A stretch of DNA of 64,000 nt, taken from positions 248,001 to 312,000 of the forward strand of contig NZ_FUYE01000002.1 of assembly GCF_900167535.1 (NCBI RefSeq), in the 5' to 3' direction. Numbering within the stretch: the first letter of the stretch is position 1; each line of letters begins with the position of its first letter. This document shows, in pieces, positions 17,495-25,000 of the stretch. The notes under the pieces are model-generated. The model did not search any database. It was not told the origin of the DNA and saw nothing but the letters and a program-made list of their open reading frames with translations. Both the position numbers and the translations under genes were made by a program. The stretch is from Prosthecobacter debontii (lineage in GTDB: Bacteria; Verrucomicrobiota; Verrucomicrobiia; Verrucomicrobiales; Verrucomicrobiaceae).

Positions 17495-17887
17495 TTAGGC
17501 CTCAACCTTCAGCATGGGTGGCACGGGAGGAGGCATCGTGGCAAGCTGACCGCGCTTTCTCAGGCGGGCAAAGATCAGCAGGTTAAAGAAGTGCATGACG
17601 CCGAGCGCGAGCAGCACGATGCCCATTTTCCCGCTCAAGACCTCGAACACACCCTGCGCGCCATCAATCGTCTCTCGAGTCTTGAGGTAGAGCGAGACGA
17701 AGCCGATGTTGATGAGGTAAAAACCCACGACGAGCAGGTGATTCACACTGTCCGCGAGTTCCGTGTTGCCTTGGAAACACTCGACCAAAAAGATCCGCCC
17801 GTTTTTGTGCAGAGTTCGGGCGACCCAGATGGTCATTGTAATGGCCAGGATGAGGTAAAGGGCATAGGTGGTGATGGTAGCATTCAT
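17495..17887 (-). CDS. Small membrane protein, three hydrophobic segments
   Basis: A protein of 130 residues from ATG 17887 (MNATITTYALYLILAITMTIW). Hydrophobic segments fall at about 5-22, 50-68 (HLLVVGFYLINIGFVSLYL) and 88-110 (MGIVLLALGVMHFFNLLIF). The C terminus is Pro-rich (MPPPVPPMLKVEA). I do not know the family. The frame remains open up to 17986, but those extra residues are not membrane-like. Lying between a DCC protein and a desaturase, a membrane-related role is a fair inference. Confidence 0.65.
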   Translation of the reverse strand: MNATITTYALYLILAITMTIWVARTLHKNGRIFLVECFQGNTELADSVNHLLVVGFYLINIGFVSLYLKTRETIDGAQGVFEVLSGKMGIVLLALGVMHFFNLLIFARLRKRGQLATMPPPVPPMLKVEA

Positions 17888-17918
17888 AGGTATTGAGGTT
17901 TGGGTTAGGGTGAACGAA

Positions 17919-18884
17919 TCAGAGGGTGAAGAAAGTGGCGGCACGCGGCCTAACGGAGCGTTTTTCAGGTATGGCCTGCCGCTCAATTCTTGGCGGCAGG
18001 GTTTCCGGCGTCTGGATGTCCCAGGCTAGGCCGAGGCCCTTGAGCAGACAGATGAACCACCAGCCGGGATCATGGTGATGACGCTTCAGGCCCAGTTTGG
18101 CCGATTCGGGATAGGCATGGTGATTGTTATGCCAGCCTTCCCCCATCGTGATGAGGCCCAGATGCGGGAGGTTGTATCCCTGCACGGCATGGCCTTGCAG
18201 ATGCCAATCTCGACGGCTGCCATTGTGCGCCAGATAACCGATGAACCAATGCCCGGTAAGGCTCACCACAATGCGCACCGAGATTCCCCAGACCACCCAG
18301 GCCCAACTGCCAAAGGCATACAGGAGGAGGGCCCAGGGGAGTTGCTGCAGCATCCAGGTGCGCTGCATCCAGCGATAAACCGGATCATGGGCCACCTGAG
18401 GCTCAATGGTAAAGGCGGGTGGGTGCTCCAGCTTTAACTCAGCATGCGTCTGCCAAAACCAATCACGCCAAACCGGCCCCTGATCGGTGTAGAAGGGATG
18501 ACACTTTGGCTGCCGCTGGGCCCAGTCCCTAATGTCGTGCATGTGGAGAATGCGATGCGGACCGCCCATGCCAACGAGAGTGCCTAGATGAACCAGCGCA
18601 TACTCCAGCCAGAGAGGGCATCGAAAGCTACGATGCACCAGCAGGCGATGCAGCCCGACGGTGTGTCCCAGGCAAAGCGTCAGCAGGGTGAACACAAACG
18701 ACACGAGGACTGCATCAAGGCTGAAAGTGAACCAGCCACCGATCAACGCGAGGAACGCATGCGCGGTGAACCAGAGCGACTTAATCGGACTCCAGACCAC
18801 CCTGCCCTGGATGGGGTTGGTCTGACTGTTAACCGGGTGCATGCGCGGTTCATGAGCACCTGGGAGGCTTTGAATTGCATTCAT
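17919..18884 (-). CDS. Fatty-acid/acyl-CoA desaturase
   Basis: A protein of 321 residues with the three His boxes of membrane di-iron desaturases: HRLLVHRSF (about 79-87), HMHDIRDWAQ (about 114-123) and NNHHAYPESA near the C terminus. Hydrophobic segments flank the boxes. The second box has HDIRDWAQ in place of the more usual HRxHH, a pattern I also associate with bacterial desaturase-like proteins. It introduces a double bond into membrane acyl chains. The frame stays open to a TTG at 18923, but ATG 18884 is preferred because the 22-bp operator palindrome (18893-18914) then lies just upstream. Confidence 0.9.
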   Translation of the reverse strand: MNAIQSLPGAHEPRMHPVNSQTNPIQGRVVWSPIKSLWFTAHAFLALIGGWFTFSLDAVLVSFVFTLLTLCLGHTVGLHRLLVHRSFRCPLWLEYALVHLGTLVGMGGPHRILHMHDIRDWAQRQPKCHPFYTDQGPVWRDWFWQTHAELKLEHPPAFTIEPQVAHDPVYRWMQRTWMLQQLPWALLLYAFGSWAWVVWGISVRIVVSLTGHWFIGYLAHNGSRRDWHLQGHAVQGYNLPHLGLITMGEGWHNNHHAYPESAKLGLKRHHHDPGWWFICLLKGLGLAWDIQTPETLPPRIERQAIPEKRSVRPRAATFFTL

Positions 18885-18892
18885 AATACTGA

Positions 18893-18914
18893 ACTTTCGG
18901 ATATTTTTGAAAGT
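18893..18914. promoter_or_regulatory. Putative GbsR-type operator upstream of the desaturase
   Basis: ACTTTC-N10-GAAAGT, a 22-bp inverted repeat 9 bp upstream of the desaturase ATG. It matches in arms and total length the palindrome at 19458-19479 upstream of the regulator gene, so both are probably bound by the GbsR/MarR-type protein encoded between them. Confidence 0.65.
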
Positions 18915-18932
18915 CACGAGCAAATAAAAAGA

Positions 18933-19454
18933 TCAGCTCAACAAGCGCATGGCCCACTGAAGGGCGGAGGCATGCTTCATCCCGGAAACCACATCGGAGA
19001 CCTTCATGCCGAACTCCACGAACTCCTGAAGCTCCTTCATGTGCTGGTGAAACTCTTTACCGGGTCCTGCCTTCTCGTCCTTGGTCTGCTCAGAGCAGTT
19101 TTTCAGAACCGACAAAGCGGGGTCCAGCTCGCGGCGTTTACGCTCACGAGCGATGGTGATGAACATTTTCCAGACATCCTTTTCGGCTTCGAAATACTCC
19201 CGGCGTTCACCCTTTTTAACCACCACACGCACCAGGCCCCAGCCGACGAGCTCGCGCAGGTTCGTGTTGGCATTGCCCCGGCTCACCTTGAGGCGCTCCA
19301 TGATCTCCTCCGTGTGCATCGGCTCCGGTGCTGTCATGAGCAAAGCGTGGATCTGAGCCATGGTGCGGCTGATCCCCCACTGGCTTCCCAGAGCCCCCCA
19401 CTGGGCAATGAACTCCTCTCGCGAGGTTTCCCAGGGGGCGGTTTCAGATTTCAT
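18933..19454 (-). CDS. GbsR/MarR-family transcriptional regulator
   Basis: A 173-residue cytoplasmic regulator. The winged helix-turn-helix lies at about 30-100: ISRTMAQIHALLMTAPEPM, then HTEEIMERLKVSRGNANTNLREL, WGLVRVV and the wing KKGERREYFEAEKD. The C-terminal half is helical and probably dimerises. The GbsR family includes regulators of osmolyte and membrane functions. A perfect palindrome directly before its start and a related one before the adjacent desaturase suggest it represses itself and that gene. The effector is unknown; a lipid or membrane cue is a guess. Confidence 0.88.
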   Translation of the reverse strand: MKSETAPWETSREEFIAQWGALGSQWGISRTMAQIHALLMTAPEPMHTEEIMERLKVSRGNANTNLRELVGWGLVRVVVKKGERREYFEAEKDVWKMFITIARERKRRELDPALSVLKNCSEQTKDEKAGPGKEFHQHMKELQEFVEFGMKVSDVVSGMKHASALQWAMRLLS

Positions 19455-19457
19455 CTT

Positions 19458-19479
19458 ACTTTCAGTCTATTCTGAAAGT
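19458..19479. promoter_or_regulatory. Putative autoregulatory operator of the GbsR/MarR regulator
   Basis: ACTTTCAG-TCTATT-CTGAAAGT, an exact inverted repeat with 8-bp arms, 3 bp upstream of the regulator ATG at 19454. A further half-site-like CGAAAGT lies near 19504. Arms and overall length match the palindrome at 18893-18914. Confidence 0.7.
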
Positions 19480-19511
19480 TTTGACCCGCAACTGATTTCA
19501 CATCGAAAGTT

Positions 19512-20234
19512 TTAACTGCCCACTTCCGCCAGCAATTCATCCACGAGACGTGGCACTTCCACGCTCGCAGGGCCTTGGCGGTGCTCGGTGAAGTGGCTGC
19601 TGATCTCTGTGCTCTCAGGATTGATCTCGATCAGGCGCTGAGCACCATTCTCGGCCGCCAATCGAGCAAAGCCTGCCGCCGGATAAACGACACCCGAGGT
19701 GCCGATGCAGATGAAGATATCCACAGTCTCCAAAGCGCGTGTGATCTCGTCGATGTGATAAGGCATCTCGCCAAACCAGACGATGTCGGGCCGGAGCTTG
19801 CCCGTCTTCCCGCACTCAGGACAAGGTGTCTCCACGAACAAGTCTTCACGCCAGTCCAGCACCACCCGACACCAGACACAACGGACTTTGGCCAGTTGAC
19901 CATGCATGTGCAAGAGCTTTCGCGCACCGGCACGTTCATTGAGATCATCCACATTCTGTGTGATGTGGAGGAAACTCCCTGGCCACTCGCGCTCCAACCT
20001 AACTAGGGATTCATGGGCTGCGTTCGGCATAACCGTCTTCAAAGCTGCCCGTCGCAGGTTGTAAAAGCGATGTACCAATTCAGGCCTGTGTTTGAAGGCC
20101 TCAGGCGAGGCCACTTCCTCGACGCGATACCCCTCCCACAGACCATCCACGCCGCGAAAAGTCGGCACGCCGGACTCTGCGGAGAGTCCGGCACCGGTGA
20201 GAATGACGATGCGGGGATGGGGCATCAATGACAT
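19512..20234 (-). CDS. cobB: Sir2-family NAD-dependent protein deacylase
   Basis: A 240-residue sirtuin. NAD-binding motifs are VILTGAGLSAESGVPTFRG (about 10-28) and TQNVDDLNERAG; the catalytic His is in LLHMHGQL; four Cys (CVWC and CPEC) form the structural zinc site. The helix HRFYNLRRA contains the Y-x-x-R pair that in SIRT5/CobB favours removal of succinyl and malonyl groups, so desuccinylase activity is likely in addition to deacetylation. It is encoded 1 bp from the following gene (stop of the sirtuin against its upstream neighbour), suggesting co-transcription. Confidence 0.93.
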   Translation of the reverse strand: MSLMPHPRIVILTGAGLSAESGVPTFRGVDGLWEGYRVEEVASPEAFKHRPELVHRFYNLRRAALKTVMPNAAHESLVRLEREWPGSFLHITQNVDDLNERAGARKLLHMHGQLAKVRCVWCRVVLDWREDLFVETPCPECGKTGKLRPDIVWFGEMPYHIDEITRALETVDIFICIGTSGVVYPAAGFARLAAENGAQRLIEINPESTEISSHFTEHRQGPASVEVPRLVDELLAEVGS

Positions 20235-20235
20235 G

Positions 20236-21000
20236 TTACTTGGCAGCTTCCTGATACGTCAGTGCGACCTGGGTCTGTCCATCGGATTCGGTCGAGATCG
20301 TGAGGCCTAGGATGGTCTTTCCATCATCCTTGGTGGCCTGGATATTACCCGCTTTGTGTTCGTCAGAAAAACTGCTGGTGACTTCATACCCCTGGCTCTT
20401 GAGATCCGTTTCATAGTGCTGATACACCTGCGCGGAAGGAGCCGCCACCTTACCCACGGCGAGACCGCTAACGCCGCCATCAGGCCGCTGCATGCGTGCA
20501 CCACCCTCTTGCAAAGCTAAGCCAGGATACAAAGGCACCCAGGCAGGCGGCGCAGTCGCAGCCGCATTGCCACCCGTGATGATTTGACCATCAGGCCCTT
20601 TGATCACCATGCCTTCCGTTTCGGCCTTGGAGGCATCGACCGTGTATTCTTCGCCTTTGCTGTTTTTGATCTTCATTTTACCCTTTTCGAAATCCTCATA
20701 GGAGATCGTAGTCGTCTCACCGGAGGACTTCAGTTTAAAGGTCACTTCACGTTTCGTGTCGTCGGTGTTCAGTACCTCGACATCAGGGTTCATCTTCAGC
20801 GCCAGCATTGTTGCCGCCTTGGCAGGATCCTTTTCAAACTCAGCCGCTGCTTCTCTAATCTGCGGCATGAATTTGGCCACCAACGCACCTCCGGCTAAGA
20901 AGATGAGAACGATCAAGCCCAAACAGCCGATGCCCGCGATGGCGAGGCCTGACATGCCTTTTTTCTTCGGGACAGGAGGTGGAGATGCATGAGAACTCAT
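20236..21000 (-). CDS. Membrane-anchored protein of unknown function
   Basis: A 254-residue protein: a short Pro-rich cytoplasmic start (MSSHASPPPVPKKK), one membrane helix (about 18-43, LAIAGIGCLGLIVLIFLAGG) and a long polar exported part. The exported part has two similar-looking beta-rich regions joined by an Ala/Pro linker (TGGNAAATAPPAWVPLYPG). The second half (SAQVYQHYETDLKSQGYEVTSSF) resembles proteins in which a residual-strand domain follows a prepilin-like anchor, but I do not recognise a family. It is tightly followed by the sirtuin gene. Confidence 0.75.
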   Translation of the reverse strand: MSSHASPPPVPKKKGMSGLAIAGIGCLGLIVLIFLAGGALVAKFMPQIREAAAEFEKDPAKAATMLALKMNPDVEVLNTDDTKREVTFKLKSSGETTTISYEDFEKGKMKIKNSKGEEYTVDASKAETEGMVIKGPDGQIITGGNAAATAPPAWVPLYPGLALQEGGARMQRPDGGVSGLAVGKVAAPSAQVYQHYETDLKSQGYEVTSSFSDEHKAGNIQATKDDGKTILGLTISTESDGQTQVALTYQEAAK

Positions 21001-21112
21001 AGGAATATCAAAGGTAGTTAGGTTGGTTTACTTGCGGCTCGGCCCCGTCTTCGATCTGACCTATTCAGTTCAGATTCGAAAGCGATCCAGCAACACCCCG
21101 CATTCAAAGCCT

Positions 21113-22084
21113 CTATTTCCCGGCGAGCCGTTCCAAAGATGCCTTTAAATTCGAACGTGCTACAGCTTCATAACGGTCAGCGAACAGCTCTGTGACATAG
21201 ATACTCTTGCGGTTGAGAAAGGTTTCCAAAACACGAATCCGCCCCTGCCTATATTCGTTTTCATTCACCCATCCGTATTCCTGACGGATCGCACGTTCAT
21301 AGGCCCAAAAGCACTCCTCGGGCTGGCCTAGAATTGCGAGATCAATGTCACACATCAAACCCGCATCGGGCGTCTTATCCGGCACATGCTGTTTGGTCAA
21401 AAGAATGAGTCGGCGCACCTGCTTGATCAGATCTTTAGGTGCATCAGCTTCCTCCAAGACATCGCGTGCCCAATTGGCACTCAGCTCTTCGTTCTTCGAG
21501 GTCGTTTGAGGATCATAAATCGCATCGTGAAACCACAGCGCAGTCTCTAGGATGGCCGGTTGCTGCGCCTGATCATGCACGCCGTCCAACTCTTTGAGAC
21601 AGGCTTCCAAATGATGGAGATTGTGATAGGCACGGCGCGGCTCGGAGTAGGCCGCACACAGCCCGCCAAAACAGGGCTCCTGAACCTGTTTGACACCCAG
21701 CTTTCCCCATAGCTGAATCCACCGCTGTAAATCGATACGCGAGAGGGATTCATACCTCTCCACAAAGTCCATCAAACGCGCCCGTGAAAGAGTTTGATTG
21801 TCATGATAAAAACTGTCGGGCTTATCCTGTCGCGACAATGACGCGTCTGACTGAGAACCCAACCACAACGAAAAAGCCTCTCGGCTTTCAAAACACTGAG
21901 CCATGTTCTCAGCGAGGAGCAATTGACCATCCCAGACCTCGCCGTAATAAAAGCGGCCCTCATGATAGGTCAGCCCCATGCCACAGTAGTCCCGATGTCC
22001 ATACGCAAGCACATGGCCTCGCTCCAGGATACGAGCGACGCGTTCTGCAAAGACGAACTCATAAGGCTGGGAGCTAGAGGCCAT
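21113..22084 (-). CDS. HD-domain metal-dependent phosphohydrolase (COG4339-like) with an N-terminal extension
   Basis: A protein of 323 residues from ATG 22084. The C-terminal 200 residues match the predicted HD-type hydrolases of COG4339: RAYHNLHHLEACL, TALWFHDAIYDP (the HD pair), KNEELSAN and MCDIDLAILG, giving the metal-binding H...HD...D set. The first 100 residues (EFVFAERVARILERGHVLAYGHRDYCGMG) form a separate small domain I do not recognise; COG4339 proteins usually lack it. The start at 22084 leaves 7 bp from the stop of the large TPR gene, so the two are probably one transcript. The longer frame to 22201 would overlap that gene by 110 bp and is less likely. Confidence 0.8.
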   Translation of the reverse strand: MASSSQPYEFVFAERVARILERGHVLAYGHRDYCGMGLTYHEGRFYYGEVWDGQLLLAENMAQCFESREAFSLWLGSQSDASLSRQDKPDSFYHDNQTLSRARLMDFVERYESLSRIDLQRWIQLWGKLGVKQVQEPCFGGLCAAYSEPRRAYHNLHHLEACLKELDGVHDQAQQPAILETALWFHDAIYDPQTTSKNEELSANWARDVLEEADAPKDLIKQVRRLILLTKQHVPDKTPDAGLMCDIDLAILGQPEECFWAYERAIRQEYGWVNENEYRQGRIRVLETFLNRKSIYVTELFADRYEAVARSNLKASLERLAGK

Positions 22085-22091
22085 ATCGACG

Positions 22092-25000
22092 CTAGAAGGA
22101 CTCTTCGAGAATGGAAGGAAAAGAGCGAGATTCAGACGGTGGGGTGAATCGGGGATTATCGACAGGAACCTTGGGAGCGAAGCTGGGAGCAAGCCGATCA
22201 TCCACAGGTAGCCTTGGCGTCAGGGTAGGAGAAAGCGGATAAGCGGATTTGTTTCCACCTTCAGATCTCGAATGGAATTCGTTCAAGATCCTCTCGGTCT
22301 CGCGAGTGTTGTAACGTGTCGAGGGAGAAGTTGCGCAATTGCGGACGGCTTGGAACGCAATAAAAATCATGATGCCGATGACGATCCGAGGGAAAACAGA
22401 GTTGCTGTCAGGCACCTCTCTGGGGGGCACATAAGGCTTCGGTTTTTGCCAAGATCTGACCGCCATTCCAGTGTGGCTTTTCATTTTCTCGACAGCTTCT
22501 TCATAATCCCGCTGGGATTCCACCGATAGAGGCTGGCCTTGAACCAGCTTCTTCGCCGCGGCGATGAATTGCTTGAACCAAAAGCGGCCTTGGTCTGGCG
22601 TCACGGGCATGACATCACACAGAGCACGGGACGTGAGATTCAATAGCCGGAGTTCCATCGGTGCTTGGGAAAAGTCATTCTCATCGAGCAGTTTTTTACA
22701 ATCTACATACGCCCCCTGATGGGCATAACCCAAGGCGGCATGACTCACATGCAGCAGCCAGGTATGATCCCTCATGCCCTCACGCACCACATGCTGACTG
22801 ACCTCAGACGCATCACGGTTGCGCCGGCAGCAGCGCAGACTGGTGACGAGATTACTCAACATCCAAGCTTCGGCATCCGGCCGCTTGTAGTCTTGCCACA
22901 TCCAATCCACACAAGGGCGATAAGCCTGGCTGTTCGTGAGGGCATAGCTCACTTTTCCCCAGATCTCACTCCGACGACGCATCTCGGCATCGCAGCGCTG
23001 AATCCACTGCACCACAGCAGGATCAGCTTGCCGGGCTTCACCGTTCATCTCCAGGTAAACCGAGACGGCGGGATCCAACCGGGCCCCAAGTCTGGGCATC
23101 CACCGGGCCAGCTGAATCCAGGCCAGCCAGTTCTTCTTTTGACTTTCCCTTTGAGTCCAGAGGATAGCGAAGGCAGGGCCAATCGTATCTTCCTTGACCA
23201 CCTGCACCAGCACCTCATCCAACACCGCCAGGCAGCGACGGTTGTGCTGCTGAAAGTAATCCAACATCAGAGAAAGCAGCGGCCCCAACATGTCGGGCTG
23301 GGTGGCTAAAGCCATCAGATGCTCACGGACACCATCCAGATCTCCCGCATGTGCAGCAGCCAGCATCAGATAAGTTCGCCGAATCAAACCGACCGTGCCA
23401 TCTGGCATCAGCGCAGTCGCGGCTTCATGCAAGGCAGCGATGTCCTTTTTCTCCCAATAGTAACCTAACAAACGATGCGCTGCATAAGGCACTGTTGGAT
23501 CGATGTGCAAAGCCCTTTTTAAAAGCTCAATTCCCGCCTCTTGCTGGTGATCATGCAGCTCGGCGTCCGCCGCCGTGCAATAGGGAGCGGATGACCTCGG
23601 GCTGAGGCGAATCATTTGTTCAGCCGCCTCGCGCCAAGGCTTCAATTGACCGGATTGCTCGGCCCAATTTGCAATCATCTCCCAGCCCCAATAGTAATCT
23701 CGATGCACCTCGACGATGTCCTTCATCTGCTGCATGGCAGCTTTGGCATCTCCTCGCACAGCCTTTAGCCAGGCGAGACGGCCTCGGATATTGAAGGGCA
23801 TGGCCGCTTCGTCTTGGAAGGATCGGCGAAGAGACGCTTCCGCTTCATCCAAGCGACCGAGACGCGCCAAGATGTCTGCCCGATGATCCATGGCATCGAT
23901 TAGGCGGGGATTCAGCTCGATAGCCCGATCCAGAGCGGCCAAAATTTCTGTCACCCGCTCCAAGGGTAAGAGATTGGAATAAACATGCCAGGAGCGCGCC
24001 TCCAGAGGGCGCTGCTCGGTCAAGGTTCTCGCCATCTCCAATAACTGATCCTGCCGCTGGAGGATGCCGGCCCACGCTTTCAGGAAGTTCCAGGCCCAAT
24101 CCTGTCCAGGGTCCGTTTGAGCCGCTTTCGTGGCCATGTCCCAGGCTTCTTCGCGCTGCTCCTTACGCCACAACAAAGTAGCGAGGGCTGCTTTCAGGCT
24201 CATCTCCAGAGGCAGCCTGACGATCGCCCTCCTGAGCGTGGCTAGTGCTTCATCACCACGACCGGCATCATCCTGATAATCGGCCAGCAGACGCCAAGCT
24301 TCCGCCCAGTCTGGATTCAATTGCGTGGCTTTTGTCGCCGCTTGGATGGCTCCATCATGATCGCCATCCAGGCGCAAAACCGTCGCCAGATCAGACCACG
24401 CGGCAGGGAATAATGGAAAACGCTCTACAGCCTGTCGAGCCAATTGGGTCGCTTCCTCTCGATGACCACTGGCATCCAACAGCTGCAGGATCAATACCGA
24501 CCATGCCTCCCAAAGATCCGGCCGAGCTTGCCAGATTTCCCGCAGCTCGATGACAAGTTCTTCAGGGGCCAGGACGGTGAAAGCGAGTGCACGATAAGCA
24601 TGCAGGGCATTGCCATCCAGGACCTGCCGGATCATCTCTGTGCGGATGAAAGCGAGCTCGGCTCGCTTTGCTTCAGTGCCCGTCATCAGGCTAAGCATCT
24701 CACCGAAAGCAGGTGCATAGTTTACATTCATCCGCACGGCTTGACGCTGGGCTTGCACGGCCTCGGCTTCTCGCCCAGCTAAGGTCAGGGCGGTGCCTAA
24801 CACAGAGTGGCTCGCTGATTGATCCGGTGCTACGACACAGGCTTTTTCAGCCGCAGCCAGAGCCGCTGCAGAACGGCCCATTTCGACTAGAATCAAAGCC
24901 TTCTCTCGATGACCCCACGGATCCGTCGGATGTAGCGTGATCATGCTTTCCACATGGTCCAGAGCTTTCTGAAGGTCTGCATCCTTCAGCCACCCGACCA

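Noticed and set aside
20236-21000. Possible prepilin or secretion-system pseudopilin
   Set aside because: There is no prepilin peptidase site before the membrane helix, and no pilus genes adjoin it.
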